Of a stretch of 64,000 nucleotides of DNA, positions 17,017 through 24,833 are shown one piece after another. Origin of the DNA: DASPWV01 sp046726375 (lineage in GTDB: Bacteria; Acidobacteriota; Vicinamibacteria; Vicinamibacterales; UBA2999); NCBI GenBank assembly GCA_046726375.1, contig JBKPAJ010000075.1:10077-74076 (forward strand). Direction: 5' to 3'. Position 1 is the stretch's first letter. Each line of letters starts with the position of its first letter. Made by a program: the position numbers and the translations under genes. The notes under the pieces were generated by a model. That model worked only from the letters and a program-made list of their open reading frames with translations. It ran no database searches and had not been told where the DNA came from.

Positions 17017-17044
17017 GAGTGCAGAGTGCAGAGTGCAGAGTGCG
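17017..17044. repeat. Heptamer tandem repeat (GAGTGCA) x4
   Basis: Three exact copies of GAGTGCA and a fourth ending in G occupy 28 bp between the dispersed element and ssb. The unit differs from the GATTGCA unit of the inverted arrays by a single base. Confidence 0.9.
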
Positions 17045-17076
17045 GATTTTGAGGTCAAGAAAGAGAGCGTCGAGCC

Positions 17077-17502
17077 ATGGGCAGTGTGAACAAGGTCATT
17101 CTGGTCGGAAATCTCGGACGGGACGCAGAGGTGCGCTACACGCCGGGCGGTGCGCCGGTGGCAAGCTTCAGCATTGCGACAACGGAAAACTGGACGTCGA
17201 AGGACGGCGAAAAGCACGAGCAGACCGAATGGCATCGCATCGTGCTGTGGGGCAAGAGCGCGGAGTCGCTGCAGCCCTATCTCACCAAAGGGAAGCAGAT
17301 TTACGTGGAGGGCCGTCTACAGACGCGCCAGTGGGAAAAGGACGGACAGAAGCATTACACGACCGAAGTGAAAGCCGACCGCATCGTGCTCCTCGGCGGT
17401 GGCGGTCGCGGTGGTGAACGAATGGAACGGCCGGAAACGGCGTATGCAGACCCGCTAGGCAAGGAAGCGGCCCCGATTACGGACGACGACATACCCTTCT
17501 GA
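17077..17502 (+). CDS. ssb: Single-stranded DNA-binding protein
   Basis: 141 residues with a complete OB-fold. It opens SVNKVILVGNLGRDAEVRY, then has ENWTSKDGEKHEQTEWHR and KGKQIYVEGRLQTRQW. A short Gly-rich linker leads to the acidic tip DDDIPF, which binds repair and replication partners. The linker is short, giving a compact SSB. It stands alone on the plus strand; a palindromic array begins 5 bp after its stop. Confidence 0.96.
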   Translation: MGSVNKVILVGNLGRDAEVRYTPGGAPVASFSIATTENWTSKDGEKHEQTEWHRIVLWGKSAESLQPYLTKGKQIYVEGRLQTRQWEKDGQKHYTTEVKADRIVLLGGGGRGGERMERPETAYADPLGKEAAPITDDDIPF

Positions 17503-17506
17503 AACG

Positions 17507-17720
17507 TGAATTTGGAGATCTGGAGATCTGGGGATTTGGAGATGATTTGGTGATTTGGTGATTTGGTGATTTCGTGAGCGCTAAATTTGGAGAGCCCAGA
17601 TTTGGACATTTCCAACTCTCCAACTCTCCAACTCTCCAAAGCCTCCAACTCTCCAAGCCTCCAACTCTCCAAGTCTCCAACTCTCCAAGTCTCCAACTCT
17701 CCAAGTCTCCAAGTCTCCAC
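17507..17720. repeat. TTTGGAGA-type inverted array, locus 2
   Basis: The left arm begins GTGAATTTGGAGATCTGG five bases after the ssb stop and runs through repeated GGAGAT and GGTGATTT units. From about 17610 the right arm is a long run of CTCCAACT, CTCCAAGC and CTCCAAGT 8-9-mers in inverted sense. The arm is the longest of its class here. It leads straight into three 95-bp tandem copies of the cupin 3' end. No coding potential; open frames across it are low-complexity artefacts. Spacers are absent, so it is not a CRISPR. Confidence 0.88.
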
Positions 17721-17993
17721 ATCGGCTCCAAATCTCCGAATCACCAAATCTCCAGATTCACTGTCGTCCGTACCGATCCTCCAGACGGACGACATCATCT
17801 ACGCCAAGTCTCCAAATCGGCTCCAAATCTCCAAATCACCAAATCTCCAGATTCACTGTCGTCCGTACCGATCCTCCAGACGGACGACATCATCTACCCC
17901 AAGTCTCCAAATCGGCTCCAAATCTCCAAATCACCAAATCTCCAGATTCACTATCGTCCGTACCGATCCTCCAGACGGACGACATCATCTACC
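17721..17993. repeat. Three tandem 95-bp copies including the cupin gene 3' end
   Basis: Exact 95-bp periodicity: ATCGGCTCC starts at 17721, 17816 and 17911, and CGTCCGTACC at 17765, 17860 and 17955. Each copy contains about 40 bp identical to the last codons of the cupin gene, joined to TCCAAAT-type array units. Only one or two bases differ between copies. The third copy is the real gene end: its minus-strand codon is TAG, where the two outer copies read CAG followed at once by TGA. The third copy diverges after about 83 bp, where unique cupin coding sequence begins. Confidence 0.92.
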
Positions 17994-18286
17994 TCCGGGG
18001 TCGACACTTCGAAGATATCCGTATCTTCGATTGCCGTCATGCGATGCACCGTCGGCGGCACCACGTGAAACGCGTCGCCGGGCCCCATCTCGCGCGATTT
18101 CCGCTCGCCGGCTTCCTCGAACTCGAACAGGATGCGGCCGTGATGGACGTAAATCGTTTCGTCTTTCTTGTTGTGGTACTGCAGGCTCAGCGCGTGGCCT
18201 TTGTTCACGTGAATGAGCTTGCCGACGTACCGATCGGTTCGGGCCCACCAGAGTTCGTAGCCCCAGGGTTTTTCGACGCGATGCAA
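17951..18286 (-). CDS. Cupin-domain protein (mannose-6-phosphate isomerase-like)
   Basis: 111 residues from a TTG at 18286, which has GGAGGA seven bases upstream; the open frame extends to 18346 but crosses a palindrome cluster. The sequence HRVEKPWGYELWW, then HALSLQYHNKKDETIYVHHG, GPGDAFHVVPPTVHRM and FEVSTPEVDDVVRLEDRYG is the type-II phosphomannose isomerase / ManC C-terminal cupin pattern with metal-binding His and Glu. Such stand-alone cupins are assigned to sugar-phosphate isomerisation, but the substrate here is unknown. It lies downstream of the PTS genes. Its final codons are duplicated in the tandem array beyond its stop. Confidence 0.85.
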   Translation of the reverse strand: MHRVEKPWGYELWWARTDRYVGKLIHVNKGHALSLQYHNKKDETIYVHHGRILFEFEEAGERKSREMGPGDAFHVVPPTVHRMTAIEDTDIFEVSTPEVDDVVRLEDRYGR

Positions 18287-18300
18287 TGAGAAATCCTCCG

Positions 18301-18408
18301 GCGCGGCTCCAGCCGCGCTGCTCCGACGCAGCTGACGCTGCGCCACTCCCCCGCGGACCTGAAGGTCCGCGCTACGCCGAGGCGAACCTAAAGGTCGGCG
18401 CTGCCGAC
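18301..18408. repeat. Palindrome cluster between ptsI and the cupin gene
   Basis: Four perfect hairpins stand in a row: GCGCGGCT-CC-AGCCGCGC (18301-18318), CGCAGC-TGAC-GCTGCG (18327-18342), CGCGGACCT-GA-AGGTCCGCG (18352-18371) and GTCGGC-GCT-GCCGAC (18394-18408). The last overlaps the final codons of ptsI. No U-tract follows in either direction. The third is related to the palindrome at 57367-57391. This is probably a REP-type cluster acting as a partial terminator or mRNA stabiliser between the PTS genes and the cupin. Confidence 0.75.
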
Positions 18409-20103
18409 TTCCAGTTCGCCAAACAGATACTGCTCGATGGCTTCCGCCGTCGGCAGCCTGAGCGCGTGGCTCGCGAGCGCGCGCGCCTGGTCGGCGCGCA
18501 GGTCTCGAATCGCTTGCTGCGCCATCGGGATCGCCGCCGGCGTCATGCTGAACTCGCGCAAGCCCAGACCGATGAGCAGGCCGAGCAGCGCCGGGTCCGA
18601 CGCCATTTCGCCGCAGAGCGACAGGGGAATTCTGCGTCGTGCCGCGGCGCGTCTCACGAGACGAATCAGGCGCAGCACCGAGGGATGCAGCGGCTCATAC
18701 AGATCCGACACGCGGTCATCGGTCCGATCGACCGCGAGGCAGTACTGAATCAGGTCGTTGGTGCCGATGGTGAGAAAGTCGGCCTCCGCGGCCATCAGAT
18801 CTGCCGTCAGCGCGGCCGCGGGCACTTCCACCATGACGCCCACAGGCGGCGGCGCGATGCCAAGCTCGCGCGCCAGCTCGAGTAGCGCCGATCTCGCCTG
18901 CCGGATTTCTTCCACCGACGTGACGAACGGAAACATGATGCGCAGGCGGCCGTGCATCGACGCGCGCAGCAGCGCGCGCAACTGCGTGCGCAGTATCTCC
19001 GGGCGCGCGAGGCCGAGGCGCAGACCTCGCAATCCCGGGCGCGCGGGGGGCGTGCCGCGCCCCATCAACTGCCGCTCGTTCAAATCGAACGTGCGAATGG
19101 TGACCGGCAGCGGTAACACCTCTTCGAGCAGGCTGCGATAAAGCGCGTATTGCGCATCCTCGGTGGCGCCGTCGAGCGATCGGCCCGACAGCATGAATTC
19201 GGAGCGATAGAGGCCCACGCCCTGCGCCCCGTACTCTTCGAGGAACTCGAGATCCTCGAGCAGCTCGACGTTCGCTTCGAGTCGAATCGGCACGCCGTCC
19301 CTGGTCGTCAGCGGCTCGGCAACGTCGCCGTGTGGCGGAGGAGCCTGCCCGCGAAGCGGCCGTGCCGCGCGCCGCTGCGCCTCGTCGATCGCCTGCGGTG
19401 CGGGATCGATCACCACTTCGCCGCTGGTGCCGTCGAGAATCACCGGGATGCCGGCCGGAATCCGCGACGAGGCGTCGTGCAGACCGACGATCGCCGGCAC
19501 TTTGAGCGAGCGGGCGAGGATCGCGGTGTGATACGTCCGGCTGCCGGCGTCCACGGCAAAGCCCTGAATGCGGGTCCAATCCAGTTGCGCGGCAAAGGAG
19601 GCGGTGAGTTCGTCGGCGACCAGCACCGACGGGCCATCGAGCTCGCTCAGCAGGTCGCGCGCGCCGCGCGCGCCGTGCCGCAGGTTCATGCGCAAACGGC
19701 CGGCGACGTCGGCGACATCGTTTTCGCGCTCGCGCAGGTACGGATCTTCGACGCTGGCGAAGATCCGCCGGATCTCCTCGTAGGCGCGATGTACCGCCCA
19801 CGCCGCGTTGACGCGCTCCTTGCGAATGATCTCCTCAGCGCGTCCCACAAACAGCGCATCGTCCAGCATCAGCATCTGCGCGTCGAAGATCGCGGCCAGA
19901 TCCTGGCCGCGGGCCCTGACGCGGTCGCGGATGTCGTGCAGTTGCTGCCGCGACTGCTCGCGCGCGGTGCGCAGCACCGACAGCTCGCGTTCGACGCGAT
20001 CCGGAGGGATCGGAAATCGGACAACCTCGGTTCGAAGCGTCAACACCACCGCGCGGCCCACGGCCACGCCGGGCGAGACGCCGATGCCATTCAAGCGTTC
20101 CAC
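18388..20103 (-). CDS. ptsI: PTS phosphoenolpyruvate-protein phosphotransferase (Enzyme I)
   Basis: 571 residues, the normal EI length. An N-terminal HPr-binding domain is followed by the swivelling phospho-His domain. The active His is H192 in GSRTYHTAILARS, where most EIs have Ser rather than Tyr before the His. The C-terminal PEP-binding barrel shows EANVE, GLYRSEFM, IMFPFVTSVEE, TIGTNDLIQYCLAVDR and the catalytic Cys497 in SLCGEM. EI takes phosphate from PEP to HPr His15. It overlaps the HPr gene by 13 bp. No sugar-specific EIIB or EIIC is in the window, so a regulatory PTS is likely. Confidence 0.95.
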   Translation of the reverse strand: MERLNGIGVSPGVAVGRAVVLTLRTEVVRFPIPPDRVERELSVLRTAREQSRQQLHDIRDRVRARGQDLAAIFDAQMLMLDDALFVGRAEEIIRKERVNAAWAVHRAYEEIRRIFASVEDPYLRERENDVADVAGRLRMNLRHGARGARDLLSELDGPSVLVADELTASFAAQLDWTRIQGFAVDAGSRTYHTAILARSLKVPAIVGLHDASSRIPAGIPVILDGTSGEVVIDPAPQAIDEAQRRAARPLRGQAPPPHGDVAEPLTTRDGVPIRLEANVELLEDLEFLEEYGAQGVGLYRSEFMLSGRSLDGATEDAQYALYRSLLEEVLPLPVTIRTFDLNERQLMGRGTPPARPGLRGLRLGLARPEILRTQLRALLRASMHGRLRIMFPFVTSVEEIRQARSALLELARELGIAPPPVGVMVEVPAAALTADLMAAEADFLTIGTNDLIQYCLAVDRTDDRVSDLYEPLHPSVLRLIRLVRRAAARRRIPLSLCGEMASDPALLGLLIGLGLREFSMTPAAIPMAQQAIRDLRADQARALASHALRLPTAEAIEQYLFGELEVGSADL

Positions 20104-20369
20104 ATCTGCTCCCCAAATCCGCCTTTTACCAGCTTACACAGCTCCGTGATGGCCTCCGATTCGTCCGGCCCGTCGGCCGAAATCGTGATCGACGCGCCAT
20201 AGGGCGCGGCCAACAGGAGGATGCCCATGATGCTCTTGCCGTCGATGATGCGGTTGTCGCGCGCCACGCGAATCTGCGACTTGAAGCGTGTCGCCACATG
20301 CACGAACTTCGCGGCGGCGCGCGCATGCAGCCCGAGACGGTTGGGAATGTTCACGTCGCAACTGCTCAC
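20091..20369 (-). CDS. ptsH: Phosphocarrier protein HPr
   Basis: 92 residues from a GTG at 20369 that overlaps the EIIA stop as GTGA. This start puts the phospho-acceptor at exactly His15 (RLGLHARAA) and the regulatory serine at exactly Ser46 (GKSIMGIL), matching canonical HPr numbering and supporting the start. Longer frames upstream lie inside the EIIA gene. The Ser46 context, with hprK three genes upstream in the same run, means HPr can be phosphorylated both by EI and by HPr kinase. Overlap with ptsI is 13 bp. Confidence 0.95.
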   Translation of the reverse strand: MSSCDVNIPNRLGLHARAAAKFVHVATRFKSQIRVARDNRIIDGKSIMGILLLAAPYGASITISADGPDESEAITELCKLVKGGFGEQMWNA

Positions 20370-20791
20370 GTTGTCGACCCTTCGGGGCTGCTCGTCCCCT
20401 TGAGCAGGTCGGACGCGACCCAAATGGCGTTCTTGCCGTGCTCGCGCAGCGTCCGCGCAACCTCTGTCAGGTTGCGCTCTTCACGCAGGTTCGCCGCCTT
20501 GATCAGCATGGGCAGGTTGACGCCGGTGATCACTTCAATTTTGTTCGGTTCGAGAAAGGTGATGCCGAGGTTCGAGGGCGTGCCGCCGAACATATCGGTG
20601 AGAATGAGGACTCCCTCCGTTCCCTGTACGCGGGCAATGGCGGCGGCGATGTCCTCGCGAGCATCCTGAACGTCCTCATGCCAGCCGATCGACACTGCGG
20701 TAAAGGTCGCGAGATCGCCGACGATCGTTTCTGCCGCGTTGACCAACTCGGTGGCGAGGTGTCCGTGCGTGACGACAACAACGCCGATCAT
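20366..20791 (-). CDS. PTS EIIA component, mannose (Man) family
   Basis: 141 residues starting MIGVVVVTHGHLATEL, with the expected phospho-His at position 9 (THGHLA). The EIIA-Man block LILTDMFGGTPSNLG and the VITGVNLPMLIKA segment follow. The ATG overlaps the rapZ stop (ATGA). In transport systems this domain passes phosphate to a EIIB-Man; here no IIB, IIC or IID gene is present. As in other proteobacterial and acidobacterial rpoN clusters, it probably acts as a regulatory output of HPr. Longer upstream frames run inside rapZ and are rejected. Confidence 0.92.
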   Translation of the reverse strand: MIGVVVVTHGHLATELVNAAETIVGDLATFTAVSIGWHEDVQDAREDIAAAIARVQGTEGVLILTDMFGGTPSNLGITFLEPNKIEVITGVNLPMLIKAANLREERNLTEVARTLREHGKNAIWVASDLLKGTSSPEGSTT

Positions 20792-21693
20792 GATTCGCTC
20801 GTGAGGTCGCGATGGCGGACCCGCGCGGTGACGTTTTTCAGGCCGGCGAGATCGCGCTTGAGCAACTCCGCCAGATAGACCGACCGATGCCGTCCGCCGG
20901 TGCATCCGATGGCGACGGTCAGGTACGCCTTGCCTTCGGCGACGTAGCGCGGCACCAGATATTTGAGGAGCGCGCTGAGCCGCTGCACGAGGTCGCCCGT
21001 TTCCGTGTGCCGCTCCATGTAGGCGGCGACGGCGCGATCGCGCCCGGTTTTCGATCGCAGCCCCGACACGAAGTGTGGATTGGGCAGAAAGCGGCAGTCA
21101 AACACCAGATCGGCATCGAGCGGGACGCCGTGTTTGTAGCCAAAACTCTCGAACGTGAGCACGAGCTTTTTGCGCTCTCCGGTGTGGCGCACCATGTCCT
21201 GGAAGATACGTCGCAGCTCGTGGACCGACACGTCGGAGGTATCGACGATCTCGTCGGCCATCGCGCGAATACGGGCGAGCATCCGGCGTTCGTCCTTGAG
21301 CGTTTCCGCGATCGGGCGTGTCGGGGCGAGCGGATGCGGGCGCCGCGTTTCGCTGTAGCGGCGCAGCAGCACGGGATCGCTGGCTTCGAGAAACACCAGC
21401 AGCGGGTCGAGGCCGCGCGTCGCTTTCAGCTTGCGCCACACTTTGGGAAACTCCGTGACAAAACCGCGTTCCCGCACGTCGACGACTGCGGCGACCCGCG
21501 GATGGTCGAGGTTCTCGTGCAGCGCCAAATCGGCAAGCAGCGGCATCAGCCGTGTGGGCAAGTTGTCGACACAGTAGTACCCGAGATCCTCCAGCGCACG
21601 AATCGCGTGAGTTTTGCCGCCTCCCGACATACCGGTCACCACCACGAACCCGGCGCGTCGCCGCGACTTGCGCGCGCGACGCTTCCTCTTCAC
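20788..21693 (-). CDS. rapZ: RapZ-family nucleotide-binding protein (YvcJ)
   Basis: 301 residues: Walker A GMSGGGKT (about 21-28), Walker B-like LEDLGYYCVDNLPTRL, the family blocks TRRPHPLAP, FGYKHGVPLDADLVFDCRFLPNPH and IGCTGGRHRSVYLAE. In E. coli RapZ delivers the sRNA GlmZ to RNase E. In other phyla members bind nucleotides and their RNA target is unknown, so function here is inferred from family only. The N-terminus is strongly basic (KRKRRARKSRRR). Four-base overlaps with hprK upstream and EIIA downstream place it inside the regulatory PTS operon. Confidence 0.93.
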   Translation of the reverse strand: MKRKRRARKSRRRAGFVVVTGMSGGGKTHAIRALEDLGYYCVDNLPTRLMPLLADLALHENLDHPRVAAVVDVRERGFVTEFPKVWRKLKATRGLDPLLVFLEASDPVLLRRYSETRRPHPLAPTRPIAETLKDERRMLARIRAMADEIVDTSDVSVHELRRIFQDMVRHTGERKKLVLTFESFGYKHGVPLDADLVFDCRFLPNPHFVSGLRSKTGRDRAVAAYMERHTETGDLVQRLSALLKYLVPRYVAEGKAYLTVAIGCTGGRHRSVYLAELLKRDLAGLKNVTARVRHRDLTSES

Positions 21694-22697
21694 AAAGCGC
21701 CTCCGTGGTCGAGGTCCTCGTCTTCCTCCGTTCCCGAGAGCGGGACGGTGCGGTGATCGCGCAGCCGCGTGTCCAATTTGGCAGCCAGCTCGCGCGCCGC
21801 GTTGATGCCACGCCCGCGCAGAAGCTGATTGCGCGCGGCCACTTCCACCAGAATCGCGAGATTGCGCCCGGGCGCGACTGGCATGCGGATCAGCGGGACG
21901 CGCAGCCCCAACACCTCGAAAAACGCGTCATCGAGGCCGAGCCGATCGTACTCGCGGTGTGGATCCCATCGTTCGAGCTGAACGACGAGCTCGACGCGCT
22001 TCGACGTCCGCGTCGACGCGACGCCGAATAGATCGCGGATGTTGATCAGCCCCAGGCCACGAACTTCCATGTGGTGGCGAGTGAGCTCGGGGCAACTGCC
22101 GATCACGATCGACGCCGCGCGCCGCCGCACTTCAACGGTGTCGTCGGCAACCAGCCGATGTCCACGCACCACCAGATCGAGCGCGCACTCGCTTTTCCCG
22201 ATGCCGCTCTCCCCCACAATCAGCACACCGAGGCCGAGGATATCGAGCAGGACGCCATGGATCACTTCGCGAACCGCGAGCCGGTCTTCGAGGAGCGCGG
22301 TGAGTTTGCCGATCGCGGTCGCGGTGCCAATGGGCGTCGCCAACAGCGGCACACCGGCGCGATCCGCTGCGGCAATCAGATCCGCCGGCACCTCGAGTCC
22401 CCCGGTCACGAGCACGCACGGCACCGACGTCGAAAACGACTGCTCGAGCGCCTCGCGGCGCTTCGCCGGGTCGAGCCGCTCGAGATAGCGGACTTCGCTC
22501 TCGCCGTAAATCAGCACGCGGCCGGGCTGGAGATATTCGTGAAACCCGGCGAGCGCGAGTCCCGTTTTCTGAATGTACGGGTTGGTGATGCAGCGGTCGA
22601 GACCGCGGCCGCCGGCAAGCAGGTCGATAGCGAGGCCGATCGATTCCGGGCGGGTTTCCAACAACCCGCCGACCGTCACGGCCGGAGCAGTGGACAT
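21690..22697 (-). CDS. hprK: HPr kinase/phosphorylase
   Basis: 335 residues. The N-terminal domain (TNPYIQKTGLALAGF) precedes the kinase domain with IHGVLLDI (146-153), Walker A GESGIGKS (162-169), HRLVADD (180-186) and the signature EVRGLGLINIRDLFG. The enzyme phosphorylates HPr on Ser46 and removes the phosphate again, coupling PTS state to ATP/phosphate levels. The substrate HPr with an intact Ser46 is encoded three genes downstream. It abuts hpf with no gap and overlaps rapZ by 4 bp. Confidence 0.96.
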   Translation of the reverse strand: MSTAPAVTVGGLLETRPESIGLAIDLLAGGRGLDRCITNPYIQKTGLALAGFHEYLQPGRVLIYGESEVRYLERLDPAKRREALEQSFSTSVPCVLVTGGLEVPADLIAAADRAGVPLLATPIGTATAIGKLTALLEDRLAVREVIHGVLLDILGLGVLIVGESGIGKSECALDLVVRGHRLVADDTVEVRRRAASIVIGSCPELTRHHMEVRGLGLINIRDLFGVASTRTSKRVELVVQLERWDPHREYDRLGLDDAFFEVLGLRVPLIRMPVAPGRNLAILVEVAARNQLLRGRGINAARELAAKLDTRLRDHRTVPLSGTEEDEDLDHGGAL

Positions 22698-23300
22698 TTA
22701 CACTTCGGGCTCAATCAGCGCCATTCGTCCGTCGTCGCGACGGTATAACACATTCACCGCATCGGTGTTGGCGTCACGGAATACAACGAACGGCGCCTTC
22801 TGCCCTTCGAGCTCGATGGCAGCTTCTTCGACGGTCATCGGCTTGACGGAATACCGTTCGGCGCGCAGCACGCGCCGATCGCGCTCCGCCACGCGCTGCC
22901 GTCGCTCCGATGCCGGTGACAGGCCGCTCACCGGCTCGGCGAACCGCGAGGCCGCACGGCGCGCCGGACGCGGCGTGTGCACGCTGCGCGCTGCCTGCCC
23001 CCGGCGCTTGCGCTCGTGCCACTTCCCTTTCATCGTCTCCGCCTGGTGCAGCACTTTGGCGACCACGTCGGTCGCCGCCGTCTCCCAGGACGCGGCCTTC
23101 GCTACCGCATGAAGGAACTGCTCGCCACGGGCATGCAGCGTCAGCTCCATCACGTTGTTGATTTTTTCCTTGGTGACCACGACGGTCGCCGAGACGCCGG
23201 CATCGTTGACGACGCGATTCACTTTTTGCAGCTTGCGTTCGACGAGGCGGCGAAGGCCGGGCGAGATTTCTACATGTCGTCCTGTCAGTTCAACGCGCAT
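22698..23300 (-). CDS. hpf: Ribosome hibernation-promoting factor (long form HPF)
   Basis: 200 residues. The N-terminal RaiA/HPF fold (RVELTGRHVEISPGLRRL, then VMELTLHARGEQFLHA) spans about 1-100. A basic linker of about 45 residues follows, then the long-form C-terminal dimerisation domain, RYSVKPMTVEEAAIELEG through NVLYRRDDGRMALIEPEV. Long HPF makes 100S ribosome dimers in stationary phase. It sits just after rpoN (15-bp gap), the same neighbour as in E. coli, although E. coli has the short form. Confidence 0.94.
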   Translation of the reverse strand: MRVELTGRHVEISPGLRRLVERKLQKVNRVVNDAGVSATVVVTKEKINNVMELTLHARGEQFLHAVAKAASWETAATDVVAKVLHQAETMKGKWHERKRRGQAARSVHTPRPARRAASRFAEPVSGLSPASERRQRVAERDRRVLRAERYSVKPMTVEEAAIELEGQKAPFVVFRDANTDAVNVLYRRDDGRMALIEPEV

Positions 23301-23315
23301 CGGACCTGAGTGGAA

Positions 23316-24743
23316 TCAGAAAAGGACCTTCCGCTGGTTGGAGGTCGGTATTTTCAGCTCTTCTCGGTACTTCGCAATCGTGCGGCGCGCCAGCATCAGA
23401 CCTTCACGCTGCAGGATGCTCACGATCTTCGAATCGGACAAGGGCTTGCGTGGATCTTCGGCTTCGATGATCTTCCGGATTCGCTGCTTGATGGTGACCG
23501 ACGAGACGGCATCGCCGTACGAGCTGCTGATGCCGCTATGGAAAAAGTACTTCATCTCGAACACGCCCTGTGGCGTGTGCATGTATTTATTCGTGACCAC
23601 GCGGCTCACCGTCGATTCGTGCATGCCGATGTCGTTAGCGACATCGCGCAGCACGAGCGGCCGCAGGTGCTCGATGCCGTGATCGAGAAAGTCGCGCTGG
23701 AAGTTGATGATGCTGGTCGCGACCTTGTGGATCGTCTTCTGACGCTGCTCGACCGACTTGATCAACCACAGCGCTGAGCGGAACTTGTCTTTGACGTAGG
23801 CGCGCGTCTCGTCGCTGTTCTCCGTGCCCTTGTCGAGCAGCCGGCGGTACGTGGGGCTGATCCGCAACTGCGGCAATCCCTCTTCGTTGAGCACCGCCAC
23901 ATACTGATCCTCGACCTTGACGACGTAGACGTCGGGAATCACGTACTGCGACTGTTTCGGGTTGTAACGGCTGCCCGGCTTGGGATCGAGATGCTTGATG
24001 ATCTCGATGTGCTGTTTCAGTTCTTCGATGTTGACGCCGAGCTTTTTCGCGAGCTCGGGAATCTGGTGGTTCTGCAGCAGGCGCAAGTACTCGGTGACGA
24101 TGCGCTCGGTCGCCGTGCCTTCGAGGCCGATGTGGCGCAGCTGCAGCGTCAAGCATTCCTGGAGATCGCGGGCGGCGACGCCGATGGGATCGAAGCCGTG
24201 GATTAACTTGAGGGCGCGCTCCACTTCCTCTATCGGCCAGGGGCCCATGTTGGCGATCTCGTCGACCGAGGCGACGAGATAGCCGTCGTCATCGAGATTG
24301 CCGATGATCGCTTCGCCGATGTCGCGCAGCTGCTCGTCGTCGGTCTGGATGGTGAGCTGCCAGCTGAGATGATCGGTGAGCGAATCGCTCGTCGACAGTG
24401 TGTTCTCGATCGGCGGCAACTCCTTGACCTCCTGCGGGGCGCGCGGTCGGTAGCCGTCGTCGAGGTACTCGCCGAAGAAATACTCGTAATCCTGGTCGTC
24501 CCACGTATCGTTTTTCTGCTGCGCAGGCGCTTCGGGCTCTTTTTCGGCAGCCGGTTGCGCATCGGCGGCCTGCAACTCTTCCGTCGGGACTTCCTCGAGC
24601 AGAGGGTTTTCCACCACCTCCTGATTCAGAAGATCCGCCAACTCCAACGTGGACATCGGCAGCAGCTTGATGGCCTGCTGCAGCGACGGCGTCAGGATCA
24701 GCTTCTGCGCGAGTTTGGTTTGAAGCTTCTGCTGAATAGCCAT
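23316..24743 (-). CDS. rpoN: RNA polymerase sigma-54 factor
   Basis: 475 residues from ATG 24743 (AIQQKLQTKLAQKLILTP); a short upstream extension of the frame is not conserved-looking. Region I is Gln/Leu-rich (PSLQQAIKLLPMSTLELADLL), then an acidic region II (PTEELQAADAQPAAEKE). The core-binding and HTH regions follow, and the RpoN box ARRTIAKYREEL is near the C-terminus. It directs transcription from -24/-12 promoters with AAA+ activators; no activator is in the window, but an NtrY-like kinase is at 47.5 kb. It is 90 bp downstream of lptB and 15 bp upstream of hpf. Confidence 0.96.
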   Translation of the reverse strand: MAIQQKLQTKLAQKLILTPSLQQAIKLLPMSTLELADLLNQEVVENPLLEEVPTEELQAADAQPAAEKEPEAPAQQKNDTWDDQDYEYFFGEYLDDGYRPRAPQEVKELPPIENTLSTSDSLTDHLSWQLTIQTDDEQLRDIGEAIIGNLDDDGYLVASVDEIANMGPWPIEEVERALKLIHGFDPIGVAARDLQECLTLQLRHIGLEGTATERIVTEYLRLLQNHQIPELAKKLGVNIEELKQHIEIIKHLDPKPGSRYNPKQSQYVIPDVYVVKVEDQYVAVLNEEGLPQLRISPTYRRLLDKGTENSDETRAYVKDKFRSALWLIKSVEQRQKTIHKVATSIINFQRDFLDHGIEHLRPLVLRDVANDIGMHESTVSRVVTNKYMHTPQGVFEMKYFFHSGISSSYGDAVSSVTIKQRIRKIIEAEDPRKPLSDSKIVSILQREGLMLARRTIAKYREELKIPTSNQRKVLF

Positions 24744-24833
24744 GTCGTCGAGGCGACAATCGTCCTTCGGCAAGGCTCAGGACGACCGCAAGCCAAGTCA
24801 GGCGGTCGCATGAGTCGTGCCAACCTGTCCATC

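Noticed and set aside
17507..17993. Possible CRISPR array
   Set aside because: Units are 8-9 bp without unique spacers, the longer 95-bp unit is homogeneous, and no cas genes are present.
18056..18075. parS-like sequence (GTTTCACGTG core)
   Set aside because: Only about 11 of 16 positions fit the parS consensus and it lies inside the cupin coding sequence; a chance match is likely.
19150..20202. 350-codon plus-strand frame over ptsI
   Set aside because: Antisense to Enzyme I with all EI motifs present on the other strand; composition is typical of a reverse frame.
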